64,000 nt of DNA from Streptomyces flavofungini (GCF_014650815.1 NZ_BMVR01000023.1:1-64000); one strand, 5' to 3'. Positions 8,228 through 16,884 are shown, counted from the first letter of the stretch. The notes: a model not told the origin generated them from the letters alone. Program-made: numbers and translations.

Positions 8228-9484
8228 TCATACGGGCTCCAGGTCCAGGGCGGCCGGGTGGGGCTGGAATCCGGAGCAGTGCAGTGCGGCGAGGGTGTGG
8301 AACAGTCCGTCGAGGTCGGCGCCGGTGCTGTCGGTGCTCACCACCGGGGTGGTAGTGAACCGGCCGAGGAGTTTGGACAGGGCGCGGCCGGGGCCGACCT
8401 CGATCCACAGATCGACGGAGTTGTCAGCGGCGCGGACCGCGGAGGTGAAGCGCACCGGGGCGGTGATCTGCTCGCTCAGGAGCCGTTTCAAGTCGGTGCC
8501 CGAGCCGAGCCGGTCGCCGGTGACGGTGGAGTACACCGGCTGGGTCGACTCGCTGAGGTGCAACGCGGCCAGGTCGTGGGCGAAGGCTTCGGCGGCTTCG
8601 GCGACCAGCGGGGTGTGAAAGGCACGCGACACCGGGAGGGGCGTCATCTCGATGCCGGTGGCTCCCGCCTGGTGACAGATCTCGGTCATGCCGGTCGTGG
8701 TGCCCGCGACGACGGTGTGGTCCGGGGAGTTCTCGCAAGCGACCCACGCCTGCTGGCCATCGGTGAAGTCGCGGGCAGTTTCCGGCGGACAACTGAGATT
8801 GGCCATGACACCGGGCACCCCGAGTTGCTGCATGCGTTGTCCGCGTACTGCGGCCGTTCGCAGCAGGGTCTGCTCGGTCATGGCTCCGGCCCAGTGCAGG
8901 GCACCCAGTTCACCGAGGCTGTGTCCCACTGCGGCCACGGCTTGGATTCCGAGCTGCTCCAGGAGATTCAGACCGGTGAGTGAGGCGGTGATGATGGCGG
9001 GCTGATCGACGCTGGTGTCACGACCCGGTCCGGTTGTGGCAGACGGGGCATCCGGGTAGCGGGCGGCGGCGAAGGGAAGCTGCCGGGCCCAGGCGCCGCC
9101 GTCCGGTTCGTACGGGACGGCCTGGCCGGGGAAGAGCAGTCCGATCCGGGGGGCGGTGCCTGCGTGGGTGTGGAGGAAGGTGCCGCTGCGGACGTCGAAC
9201 CGGACCGCGTGGCCTTCGTCGAGCCACCTGCTGATCTTCTGGGCTGCCCGGACCAGCTGGCTGTGGTCTTGGACGACACAGGCCGCACGGACCCTGTCCG
9301 GAGCCGCGGTATCAATGCTGTGGTGCCGGGGGCCGGGGAGCAGCGTCGTGTGCGCCCAGGTCTCGACGAGATGCTGTCGCAGGGTGTTGGTGTCTGGTGC
9401 TGTGAACAGCACCAGGCGGGCGCCGTCGGGGCCGAGCGGGGCCTGGATCCGGGTTGTGCCGTCCGGGGAGTGCGTGTCGCTCAT
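8228..9484 (-). CDS. Stand-alone malonyl/acyl-CoA:ACP acyltransferase
   Basis: A 418-residue acyltransferase. Residues from about 112 onward form an AT domain: LLFPGQ at 116-121, the active-site GHSLGE with Ser189, and AFHTPLV with the catalytic His. The first about 110 residues resemble the linker that precedes AT domains in multidomain polyketide synthases, rather than a FabD N-terminus. It probably loads malonyl units onto the ACP encoded at 17403-17645. The start overlaps the PPTase stop by 4 bp. The acyl-CoA preference was not determined. Confidence 0.85.
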   Translation of the reverse strand: MSDTHSPDGTTRIQAPLGPDGARLVLFTAPDTNTLRQHLVETWAHTTLLPGPRHHSIDTAAPDRVRAACVVQDHSQLVRAAQKISRWLDEGHAVRFDVRSGTFLHTHAGTAPRIGLLFPGQAVPYEPDGGAWARQLPFAAARYPDAPSATTGPGRDTSVDQPAIITASLTGLNLLEQLGIQAVAAVGHSLGELGALHWAGAMTEQTLLRTAAVRGQRMQQLGVPGVMANLSCPPETARDFTDGQQAWVACENSPDHTVVAGTTTGMTEICHQAGATGIEMTPLPVSRAFHTPLVAEAAEAFAHDLAALHLSESTQPVYSTVTGDRLGSGTDLKRLLSEQITAPVRFTSAVRAADNSVDLWIEVGPGRALSKLLGRFTTTPVVSTDSTGADLDGLFHTLAALHCSGFQPHPAALDLEPV

Positions 9485-10191
9485 GAGGTGCTTCCTTGCG
9501 GGGCTGAGGCAACTGTGATGACGGAGTGCTGGTCGCGGTGCGCGGTGACGACCGACCAGGGGGCGGTGGGGTGTCCAGGGTGGTGGAGTTCCCAGGAGCT
9601 GTAGCGGTTGGTGGCGGGCCCCGGGCCGGGCGTCAGGGAGAAGGAGGGGAAGGGGAGGGCGAAGCCGAGGCCGAGGGCTTTGGCGTATGCCTCCTTGGCT
9701 GTCCAGATCAGCTGGAAGCAGGTGGGCTGCCGGTCGGTCGGCTGACTGCGCAGGTAGCGTCGCTCGACGGGGGTGAAGAAGCCGTCTGCGATGTCGTTCA
9801 TGGCGGGCTGCGGGCGATTCGGCTCGATGTCGACGCCGACGGCACGGTCCCGGGCTATCGCGACGGCGAGGGTGTCACCGGCGTGGGAGAGACTGACGTC
9901 CCACGTCTCCCCGGCGACGGCCGCGAGGTAGGGCTTTCCGTGCGGTGAGAGCCGGAGCGGAACCCTGGCAGGGGGAAGACCGAGCCTGTGGGAGAGCAGG
10001 CACCGCAGGAAGATGCGGCTGGCGACGAACCGCTGTCCTGGACGGGCGGCCATGCGCACAGCGCGATTCCGCTCGTCCGGGGTGAGTACGGCCGCCGCGC
10101 TGGAGGACAGCGGACCGCTCAGATCGGCGCACCACAGCTCCACGCCAGGAGCTATCGCGGCTGTCCAGGCACGTGCTGCACGAGTGATCAC
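9481..10191 (-). CDS. Sfp-type 4'-phosphopantetheinyl transferase
   Basis: A 236-residue enzyme that converts apo-ACP to holo-ACP by attaching phosphopantetheine from CoA. The two signature motifs are present: VGVDIE at 118-123 (Mg-binding Asp121) and WTAKEAYAKALG at 163-174. The substrate recognition region WDVSLSHAGD is also conserved. Its place between the glycosylase and acyltransferase genes, with 4-bp overlaps on both sides, indicates that it serves the cluster ACP. Cluster-encoded PPTases suggest an ACP poorly handled by housekeeping enzymes, which is an inference. Confidence 0.92.
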   Translation of the reverse strand: MITRAARAWTAAIAPGVELWCADLSGPLSSSAAAVLTPDERNRAVRMAARPGQRFVASRIFLRCLLSHRLGLPPARVPLRLSPHGKPYLAAVAGETWDVSLSHAGDTLAVAIARDRAVGVDIEPNRPQPAMNDIADGFFTPVERRYLRSQPTDRQPTCFQLIWTAKEAYAKALGLGFALPFPSFSLTPGPGPATNRYSSWELHHPGHPTAPWSVVTAHRDQHSVITVASAPQGSTS

Positions 10192-11078
10192 GACCCGGCT
10201 CGCAGGTAGTGACCCCAGTAGCCCTGCTGGTCCCCGTAGTGCGCGGCGAGTTCGGTGAACTCGGCCTCGGACAACGATCTGCCGTAGACCTTAGCGGCGG
10301 CCTTGAGCCCGGCCGGGTCGGCGGGCATCTTCTCCATCCGCCCCAGGCCGCGGATGAGGACGAAGGAAGCCGACCAGGGGCCGATACCCGGCAATGAGAG
10401 CAGAAAGTCCTTGACCTCGTCGTACGGGCCGCAACGCAGGAACGCCTCGTCCGTACGTGCGTAAGTGTGGATAGTGCCGTGCAGGTAGCGGGCCTTGCGC
10501 TCGTTGCCGACGAGCGTGGCGAGGGCGCTCTCGCTCAGGGTGAGGAACTGGCCGAGGTCGGGGAAGGCCCACAGAGGGCCGGCGTCGGTCTCGACGCGGT
10601 TGCCGAAGTGGTCGACCAGGGCCTGTTTGGCCTTGCGGGCGGCGGGCATCGGGGTGCGCTGGGCCAGGATTGCCCAGCACAGGTGCTCCAGCGGGGTGGG
10701 GAACTTGACCTGGTGGTAGCCGTGCATGCGGCGGGCGACGGCGGCGAACGGCGGGTCGGCGCGTGCGGCGCGGTAGAAGCTGGTCAGGTCGTCGTCCAGG
10801 CTCAGGAAGAACGACAGCCGATCACGCGTCGCCGCGACCACAGGCTCGGTAAGGGGTTCGGCCGCGGTGAGGCGGCAGGCGACGGCGGGCTCGTCCTTGC
10901 TGCCGCCGTCGCTGAGCATGGCGGCGACGGTGACGCCCTCGGCGCGGAACGCCTTGGTGAGGGAGGTGCCGGTGGTGATCTGCTCGCCGCCGGTTGCGGG
11001 GAAGGAGCAGACGAAGTCAAGGGAGGCTGCGAACCGGTAGGGCGGTGCGGCGTCCAGCCGGATCTCCTGGGTGCTCAC
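10188..11078 (-). CDS. AlkA-like HhH-GPD DNA glycosylase inside the PKS operon
   Basis: A 296-residue protein with an AlkA-like two-part layout. The N-terminal domain (about 1-110) opens PPYRFAASLDFVC. The helix-hairpin-helix GPD domain has LSLPGIGPWSASFVLIRG at about 227-244. It is followed by MPADPAGL, where Asp254 is the probable catalytic aspartate. Such enzymes excise alkylated purines. The GTG start overlaps the CLF stop (GTGA), and its stop overlaps the PPTase start (ATGA), so it is translated with the polyketide genes. Glycosylases in clusters for DNA-alkylating products (yatakemycin, CC-1065, azinomycin, trioxacarcin) act in self-resistance; I infer the same here. Confidence 0.88.
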   Translation of the reverse strand: MSTQEIRLDAAPPYRFAASLDFVCSFPATGGEQITTGTSLTKAFRAEGVTVAAMLSDGGSKDEPAVACRLTAAEPLTEPVVAATRDRLSFFLSLDDDLTSFYRAARADPPFAAVARRMHGYHQVKFPTPLEHLCWAILAQRTPMPAARKAKQALVDHFGNRVETDAGPLWAFPDLGQFLTLSESALATLVGNERKARYLHGTIHTYARTDEAFLRCGPYDEVKDFLLSLPGIGPWSASFVLIRGLGRMEKMPADPAGLKAAAKVYGRSLSEAEFTELAAHYGDQQGYWGHYLRAGS

Positions 11079-12268
11079 GCCGGACCTCCGGTCGCGGCCA
11101 GCAGCAGGCTCATCGCCTGGCCGTGGTTGTCGGTGCCATTGACCATGAGGCGCGCGGCATCCGGCAGCCGCTCGACGGCGGTGGGAAAGCGTCCGGCCGG
11201 CGGAGCCAGCACGTCTTCCAGCGCGCTCGGCGGGATCTCTGCGCGTCTCAGGGCCAGGCAGGCGGTCACCAGGCTGGTGGCCAGGGCAGCACCGAGCAGG
11301 TCGCCGTAGACGGCGGCCGGGGCGGCGAGCACGGCCTCGGGGCTGTCGGACAGCACGCAGGCCAGCGCCTCGTACTCGGCCGCATCGGCCGCACGGGTGC
11401 CACGGGCATCAAGGACGACACCGTCCACGGGGCCGGGCGCGGCGTCAAGGGCGTCGCACATCGCCTGGGTGAGGGAGTCCGCGATGCCGCAGTACTGCAG
11501 CTCGGCGTACGGGACGGCACCGCGGCCACGGGCCGTGACCGAGCTCTCCAGGACCAGGGCCGAGGCACCCTCCCCGAGTACCGCGCCATCAGCGCTCTGT
11601 GTGAACGGCGCGTAGCGTCCCGACGGCGACAGCTCGCCCTCGTCGCTGCGGGCGCGGTGCACCAGCGGGGTGAGCGGGGCTTCCACGCCGATGACGACCA
11701 CCGCGTCCAGACGTCCGTCCAGGAGAGTGTGGCGGGCCATCTGCAGGGCGTGCCCGGCGCTGATCCGTTCGGCCGACAGTGTCTTGGACAGGCCCTCGAT
11801 GCCCAGGGCGATGGAGATCTCGCCCTGCGGTGCGGTGGGGAACCAGGCGGTGGCCACGTACGGGTTGATCGCGTCGAGGTCAGGTCCCTGGTACAGCGGG
11901 GACATCTGCGGTTCGACATATCCCCAGCCGCCGGTGCAGTTGCCGACCAGGATGCCGATCCGGTCCCGGTTGGTGTCGTCGACCTCGATGCCGGCGTCGG
12001 TCAGGGCCTGGCGGGCGGCTGCGTCGGCCATCAGGACGAAGCGGTCCACGCGCTTGAGGTGGCGCTTGGTGAAGCCGTGCGGCAGCCGGGTGTCGTCGAC
12101 GCGGCCCACAGTGACGGCCGGGTGGTCCTCGCCGTACAGCGGGGTCTGCTCGGTGACCGGGCGGCCGGTGAGCAGGGTGGCCCAGTAGGTGTCGAGGTCG
12201 CAGCCGGCCGGGGTGGCGACGCCGAGGCCGGTGACGACGGGGGCCGGGTGCTGTTCGGTGGTGTTCAC
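11075..12268 (-). CDS. Chain length factor (KS-beta)
   Basis: A 397-residue thiolase-fold ketosynthase lacking the catalytic residues. Where KS-alpha has TGCTGG, this protein has AERISA, so the nucleophilic Cys is replaced by Arg168. Most CLFs have Gln there. The two active-site His motifs are also lost (DARGT for HGT, and no KxxxGH). It overlaps the KS-alpha stop by 4 bp, consistent with an obligate heterodimer that sets chain length. The arginine substitution and otherwise divergent sequence set it apart from common aromatic CLFs. Confidence 0.87.
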   Translation of the reverse strand: MNTTEQHPAPVVTGLGVATPAGCDLDTYWATLLTGRPVTEQTPLYGEDHPAVTVGRVDDTRLPHGFTKRHLKRVDRFVLMADAAARQALTDAGIEVDDTNRDRIGILVGNCTGGWGYVEPQMSPLYQGPDLDAINPYVATAWFPTAPQGEISIALGIEGLSKTLSAERISAGHALQMARHTLLDGRLDAVVVIGVEAPLTPLVHRARSDEGELSPSGRYAPFTQSADGAVLGEGASALVLESSVTARGRGAVPYAELQYCGIADSLTQAMCDALDAAPGPVDGVVLDARGTRAADAAEYEALACVLSDSPEAVLAAPAAVYGDLLGAALATSLVTACLALRRAEIPPSALEDVLAPPAGRFPTAVERLPDAARLMVNGTDNHGQAMSLLLAATGGPA

Positions 12269-13548
12269 GCGGCGCTCTCCTCGCAGGCGCGGATGATCAG
12301 GCTGGAGTGGATTCCGGAGAAGCCGCTGCTGGACTTCAGCACGGATGTCACCGGGCTCTGGCGGGCAGTGTTCGCGACCACGTCCAGAGCACAGGCGGGG
12401 TCCTTCTCGGTGAGGTTGATGGTCGGCGGGATGACGCCCTCGCGGATCGACATCACCGAGGAGACGATCTCGATGGCGTTGGCGGCCGACAGGCTGTGCC
12501 CGGTTTGAGACTTGATGGAGGTGACCGGGATGTGCGAGGCACGCGGGCCGAACAACTGGTGGAAGGCGTTGTTCTCGGCGACGTCGTTCAACGGGGTGGA
12601 CGAACCGTGCGTGTTGATGAAGTCGACCTGGTCGGGAGTGAGACCGGCATCGGCGAGTGCTCCGGCCGAGGCACGGACGATCGGGGCGCCGTCCTGCGGC
12701 ATGCTCGTCATGTGGTAGCGGCTGTTCACGCTGTCGAAGCCTGCTATCTCCGCGTAGATCCGGGCGCCACGGGCCAGGGCGGATTCCAGGGACTCCAGGA
12801 CGACGATGCCGCAGCCCTCGGCGAGGACGAAGCCGTCACGGTCCCGGTTGAAGGGGCGGCTGGCCTGCTGCGGCGCGTCGTTACGCGTGGACGTCGCGTT
12901 GATCTGCGCGAACGCGGACACCACCAGCGGAGTGATCGGAGCGTCGGTGGCACCGGCGATCACCAGGTCGAGGCCGTCGTGCCGGATCGCACTGAGTGCC
13001 CAGCCCATGGCGTCCACACCGCCGGTACAGCCGGTCGCCATGATCCCGTGACGCCCGCGCAGACCGAAACGCTTGGCTACCTCGGCGCTGGTCGCGTTGA
13101 AGAGGAAGGGGTTGGTCAGGCCGGTGGTGTTCTCGCCGGGCGGCACGGGCTCAGCGCCAGAGCGGGACTGGCGGGCGTAGAGGGCTTCCATCCGGTTGAT
13201 GTGGGAGATCGCGCTGGCGATGTGCACGCCGGTGCGTCGCCCGTCGTACCGAGCCAGTTCCTCGGGTCCCAGGCCGGCGTCCGCCAGTGCCTCGGCGGTG
13301 GCCTGCATCGCGAAGCGCAGGCTCCGGTCATCGCCGTCCGCGTCGGCCAGAGACTGGGCCAGGGTGGGCCCGTCGTCCCAGTGGTCGGCGACGCCAGCGA
13401 TCTGGCTCATGTGGGCGGGGATGGCGAACTCGTCGATCCGCCGGACCCCGGAGGTGCCGTCCAGGCTGCGCTTCCAGAAGTCGTTCACACAGGCGCCGAG
13501 GGAGTTGACCGTTCCCAGGCCTGTCACGACCACACGCCGCTTGTCCAT
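12265..13548 (-). CDS. Type II PKS ketosynthase alpha subunit
   Basis: A 427-residue beta-ketoacyl-ACP synthase that condenses malonyl-ACP units with the CLF. The catalytic triad is complete: Cys174 in MATGCTGG, His314 in NTHGSSTPLND, and Lys346/His351 in KSQTGHSLSAANA. The N-terminus RRVVVTGLGTVNSLG is standard. The HGSST in place of HGTGT and the TGCTGG site are unlike most aromatic KS-alpha proteins. No ketoreductase, dehydratase or KSIII gene accompanies it in this window. It lies 28 bases after an SRPBCC gene and is coupled to the CLF. Confidence 0.9.
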   Translation of the reverse strand: MDKRRVVVTGLGTVNSLGACVNDFWKRSLDGTSGVRRIDEFAIPAHMSQIAGVADHWDDGPTLAQSLADADGDDRSLRFAMQATAEALADAGLGPEELARYDGRRTGVHIASAISHINRMEALYARQSRSGAEPVPPGENTTGLTNPFLFNATSAEVAKRFGLRGRHGIMATGCTGGVDAMGWALSAIRHDGLDLVIAGATDAPITPLVVSAFAQINATSTRNDAPQQASRPFNRDRDGFVLAEGCGIVVLESLESALARGARIYAEIAGFDSVNSRYHMTSMPQDGAPIVRASAGALADAGLTPDQVDFINTHGSSTPLNDVAENNAFHQLFGPRASHIPVTSIKSQTGHSLSAANAIEIVSSVMSIREGVIPPTINLTEKDPACALDVVANTARQSPVTSVLKSSSGFSGIHSSLIIRACEESAA

Positions 13549-13576
13549 GTCGCGTACCTGTCTTTCGGAATCTGAT

Positions 13577-13987
13577 TCAGCGCCGGGCGGGCTGGGGCTC
13601 GAGGAGCTGGCGCAGGGTGCCCAGCTCGCTGTGCATCCGTGCGGTCTGCTGGCGGGCCGCCGTGTCGTCCGCGTGGTCGGGGAGCGAGACGGTGAACTCC
13701 ACCTCGGTGCCTGTGCCGGCTGGGTGCAGCAGCAGGGATGCCTGTTCTTCGCGCCCGTGGATGAGCGAGCAGATCGCTATCTCCTGGGCGCAGTCCGGCA
13801 GTTGGTTGTGTTCGGCCCAGGTCTGGATCGGACCCATCGCGGACTCGGCGGGGTAGCGCTCGTCCTCGGGCTCGCCCACAGATCGGAAGAAGCCGGTCCA
13901 CTCCGGGAGGTGGGGGACATGGGCGAGGTAGTCCCCGGTGCGGTCGATGCCGGCCGGGACGATGACGCTGGCGGTGCAGACGGGCAT
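13577..13987 (-). CDS. Small SRPBCC-like protein of the PKS operon
   Basis: A 136-residue protein beginning MPVCTASVIVPAGIDRTGDYLAHVPHLPEW. This is weakly similar to SRPBCC openings, where an early Trp follows a period of ligand-pocket residues. It could be a divergent cyclase or an intermediate-binding protein. The ATG at 13987 follows GAGGAG with suitable spacing, only 5 bases after the cyclase stop. Fold assignment is tentative. Confidence 0.6.
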   Translation of the reverse strand: MPVCTASVIVPAGIDRTGDYLAHVPHLPEWTGFFRSVGEPEDERYPAESAMGPIQTWAEHNQLPDCAQEIAICSLIHGREEQASLLLHPAGTGTEVEFTVSLPDHADDTAARQQTARMHSELGTLRQLLEPQPARR

Positions 13988-13992
13988 GGTGG

Positions 13993-14748
13993 TCACTCCT
14001 CGACCATGGCGACGACGCGGCTCCAGCCGGCGCCGGCGTCCTTGAGCTTGATGGGGAAGCAGGCCACCGTGAATCCGGTGGGACGGCTGATGGCCGTCAG
14101 GTTGGAGAGCCGTTCGATGTGGCAGTACTCGCGCTCGCGGCCGTAGACGTGGGCGGGCCACAGCTCGGCCTGATCGCCGCTGGCCTGGTAGGCGGCGAGC
14201 ATCCGGCTGAAGGGCGCGTCGAATCCGAAGCTGTCGACGCCCATGACCTTCACGCCGTGCTCGACGAGGTAGGCGGTGGCCTCCCGGGTCACGCCGCGGA
14301 AGTCGGTGAAGTACTCCGCTGAGCCCCACAGCCGGTCAGCACCGGTGTTGATCAGCACGATGTCGCCGGGGGCGAGGGTGTGCCCGATGCGCTTGAGCTC
14401 GGTCTCCACCTCCTGGGCGGAGACCGGCTCTTTTGCCCCGGTGTCGCAGTGGAGCAGGACGCCGGGGCCGTAGAACCACTCCAGGGGCAGCTCGTCGATC
14501 GTCCTGGCCCGCTTGCCCTCGGAGAACGGGCCGTAGTGCGCGGGCGCGTCCACGTGGGTGCCGGAGTGGCTGGTGAGCTTCACGTGCTCCAGGGAGATGC
14601 CGAGCCTGTCGGGGAACTCCTCCCGGCCGATGCCGCCGGCCCTGCCGAGGATGTCCGCGCCTTCGGCGTGGGAGACGAACTCGATCTCCACCGGAACGGG
14701 TTCGCTCGCGGTCGGCTCGACCATGACGCTCAGATCGACGAATCGCAT
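13993..14748 (-). CDS. SnoaM/DpsY-type polyketide cyclase (Cyclase/KynB superfamily)
   Basis: A 251-residue metal-dependent hydrolase-fold protein. The signature TSHSGTHVDAPAHY is at 59-72; His61, His65, Asp67 and His71 are probable metal ligands or catalytic residues. DIVLINTGADRLW is a second conserved stretch. Members of this superfamily in type II clusters (SnoaM, DpsY, AknW) close later rings of aromatic polyketides; others are arylformamidases. In this operon a ring-closing role is most likely. The gene ends 5 bases before the next gene. Confidence 0.82.
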   Translation of the reverse strand: MRFVDLSVMVEPTASEPVPVEIEFVSHAEGADILGRAGGIGREEFPDRLGISLEHVKLTSHSGTHVDAPAHYGPFSEGKRARTIDELPLEWFYGPGVLLHCDTGAKEPVSAQEVETELKRIGHTLAPGDIVLINTGADRLWGSAEYFTDFRGVTREATAYLVEHGVKVMGVDSFGFDAPFSRMLAAYQASGDQAELWPAHVYGREREYCHIERLSNLTAISRPTGFTVACFPIKLKDAGAGWSRVVAMVEE

Positions 14749-14763
14749 GACAGCAGACCTCTT

Positions 14764-15978
14764 CTATAGGTGCTGGAAGGAGTTACGAAGGGACCTGACC
14801 GCATCCTGGGGGCGGCCGCACTCCTGTGGCCGGGACAGCAGGGACAGCAGCGGGACCAGGGCGGGGAGGTGGGGGTCGGCCAGCACCGGACGCAGCGGGG
14901 CCAGCACATTCCAGTGGCCGTCGTACGACCCGGAGCGCGCGGTCTCCTGCTGGGACTCCACGAACCGGCGATGGGCACCCGCCGCTTCCTCCCGCGCTCC
15001 GGCCGAGGTGGCGCTCAGGACACGGTGGGCGGTTTCGGCGGCGTGCACGCCGGTGGCGAGCGCCAGATCGACGCCGGTGGAGAAGAACGGGTCGAGGAAT
15101 CCGGCCGCGTCACCGGCCACGGCGAACCAGTCGCCGGCCGTACGGGAGCAGAGGAACTCCTGGTTCAGCGCGGGAATGAACGGCAGCACCTGGCGTGCCC
15201 CGGCCAGCATCTGGGCAAGCGCCGGATCCTGCGCGACGCTCTCGTGGAACAGCCTCTCCAGCTCCCTGCCGTACGGAGCGGAGCGCTCGGCGCCGGCCAC
15301 CACCCCGACACTGACCCGTTGCTCCCCGACCGGGATGACGAACGCGTAGCCGCCGTCCAGAGCGATCAGCGTCATGCCTTTCGGATCCACCAGACGGTGC
15401 GGCCCGTCGAGGACAAAGTGGGAGAAGACCGCCTGCCGGGGATCCAGCGACTGCCCGCCCTCCCAGGTTCCCTGCGTGTGGGCGATGACAGCGCTCTTAC
15501 CGGAACCATCTATGGCAAATCGCCCCGTGAGTGTGCTGACGCCCGAGGCCGACGTGCAGGTGACGGTCGTTTCACCGGCGACACCCGTCACGCTCTCCAC
15601 GCTGACCCCGGGCCGGTACTCCGCCCCGGCGGTGACCGCGGCGTCCAGCATCAGCTGGTCGAAGGCGTTGCGGTCCAGCCGCACCGAGGCGGGCGCGGTC
15701 GGGCCCTTGAGGGAGTACAGCGTCAGCCGAAGGCCGAAGCCAGAACAGCTGTCGACCAGCTCGACGCGCGTGCTGCCGTGCAGCGCGGAACCGAGACCGG
15801 TTACCCCGAGCCACGTCAGGAGGGCGGCTGAGCGGCCGCTCCAGGACTCCGGAAGATGGGTGCCCGGGAACCCGCTCTGGTCCAGCATGATCACGCTCAG
15901 TCCGCTCCGGGCGGCCTGCAGCGCCGCGGCGCTCGCGGCGGGACCGGCCCCGAAGACGATGACGTCACTGTCCGGCAT
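14764..15978 (-). CDS. FAD-dependent oxidoreductase, halogenase-like fold
   Basis: A 404-residue flavoprotein. The N-terminal dinucleotide motif is DVIVFGAGPAASAAAL. A second FAD motif, WFAVAGDAAGFLDPFFSTGV, is of the type seen in flavin halogenases and geranylgeranyl-reductase-like enzymes. The WxWxIP motif of true halogenases is absent (YAFVIPVGEQRVSV is seen instead). I therefore favour an oxygenase or dehydrogenase role. I start at the ATG at 15978 because a strong AGGAAGGAG precedes it and the FAD fold begins five residues later. The first 14 bases overlap the upstream SRPBCC gene. Confidence 0.82.
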   Translation of the reverse strand: MPDSDVIVFGAGPAASAAALQAARSGLSVIMLDQSGFPGTHLPESWSGRSAALLTWLGVTGLGSALHGSTRVELVDSCSGFGLRLTLYSLKGPTAPASVRLDRNAFDQLMLDAAVTAGAEYRPGVSVESVTGVAGETTVTCTSASGVSTLTGRFAIDGSGKSAVIAHTQGTWEGGQSLDPRQAVFSHFVLDGPHRLVDPKGMTLIALDGGYAFVIPVGEQRVSVGVVAGAERSAPYGRELERLFHESVAQDPALAQMLAGARQVLPFIPALNQEFLCSRTAGDWFAVAGDAAGFLDPFFSTGVDLALATGVHAAETAHRVLSATSAGAREEAAGAHRRFVESQQETARSGSYDGHWNVLAPLRPVLADPHLPALVPLLSLLSRPQECGRPQDAVRSLRNSFQHL

Positions 15979-16444
15979 GGGCCTGCTCCTTCCTGCTGAA
16001 GTGATCGGCGAAACGATCGAGGATCGCGCCGACGCGGATCTCGAAGGACTGCCCAAACCGCGCCCGCCGGGCGCCGAACGCCGCGGCGGACTCTCCCGGC
16101 TCGTCGCGCAGGCGGTAGTCGCGCGTTGCCCGCACCGTGCACCCTCCGCCGGGCGCGTCCTGGATCAGCCAGGCTCCCCGGTGCCACGACATCATCGGCG
16201 GCGGTTGCGGGGTGAAGAACTCCATGTCGTGCCCGGTGGTGCGGAACCGGACGGTACGGATGCGCTCGATCCGGCCGTTGCGTTCCACCGCCATGGTGAA
16301 CTCCTGATGCACGGGATCCTCGTAGAGGACGGCGACCTCGGAGATCGGCTCCCACACCCGGTGCCAGGCGGTGATGTCCCAGAACAGGGGGCCCACGCGG
16401 GACGCCGGGGCCGCCATGGGGCGGCTGACGTCAACGCGGTCCAT
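15965..16444 (-). CDS. SRPBCC cyclase-like protein, third of a tandem set
   Basis: A 159-residue SRPBCC protein sharing with its two upstream neighbours the blocks VHQEFTMAVERNG and FFTPQPPPMMSWH, each in the same place in the fold. Such proteins in type II clusters are aromatase/cyclases that steer folding of poly-beta-ketone chains. It overlaps the genes on both sides by 14 bp. Substrate and ring specificity cannot be read from the sequence. Confidence 0.78.
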   Translation of the reverse strand: MDRVDVSRPMAAPASRVGPLFWDITAWHRVWEPISEVAVLYEDPVHQEFTMAVERNGRIERIRTVRFRTTGHDMEFFTPQPPPMMSWHRGAWLIQDAPGGGCTVRATRDYRLRDEPGESAAAFGARRARFGQSFEIRVGAILDRFADHFSRKEQAHAGQ

Positions 16445-16877
16445 CGGCCTCGACTGCCTTGCGGAACAACTCCAGGTTGGTTGAAAGGAACCCGCGCAGT
16501 CGGTTGCCGAACTCCGCCTCGGTGACCCCGAGCGGGTTTCCGTCGGCGAGCGCGAAATCGCGGCTGGCGACGACGGTGGTGCGTCCGCCTGTCTCCTCGA
16601 AGGCCCAGCGGCCGTTCATCCGGGCCAGTCCCGGCGGAGTGGTGCTCTGGAAAAGCTCCAGCTCCGCCGGAGGACGGCAGTAGCGCACGCCCTTGACGGT
16701 CTCCGGTCCGGCCGGGCGGTCCACCGTCATGGTGAACTCCTGGTGGTAGCCGTCGAAGTAGATGACGTTGACCGCGACGACGTCGGGAAGGATCTGCGGC
16801 CAGCGGTCCAGATCGGCGAACGCCTGGTACACGGCCTGGACCGGGGCGTCGACGGTGACGGATTCCGAGACGATCAC
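16431..16877 (-). CDS. SRPBCC cyclase-like protein, second of a tandem set
   Basis: A 148-residue SRPBCC protein from a GTG at 16877 (MIVSESVTVDAPVQAVYQAF). It carries YHQEFTMTVDRPAG and LFQSTTPPGLARMNGRW, aligning with the adjacent paralogues. The opening VTVDAPVQAVYQAFADLDRWPQ is classic for the fold. It starts 7 bases after the first paralogue stops and overlaps the third, so the three arose by tandem duplication and have diverged. Confidence 0.8.
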   Translation of the reverse strand: MIVSESVTVDAPVQAVYQAFADLDRWPQILPDVVAVNVIYFDGYHQEFTMTVDRPAGPETVKGVRYCRPPAELELFQSTTPPGLARMNGRWAFEETGGRTTVVASRDFALADGNPLGVTEAEFGNRLRGFLSTNLELFRKAVEADGPR

Positions 16878-16884
16878 GGGAGGC

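Noticed and set aside
10994..12508. 504-codon plus-strand frame over the CLF gene
   Set aside because: The CLF on the other strand has clear thiolase-fold motifs and 4-bp junctions; the antisense frame has none.
14764..15978. Tryptophan-halogenase assignment
   Set aside because: The GDAAGFLDP..S.GV motif fits, but the WxWxIP halogenase motif is missing, so only an FAD oxidoreductase is claimed.
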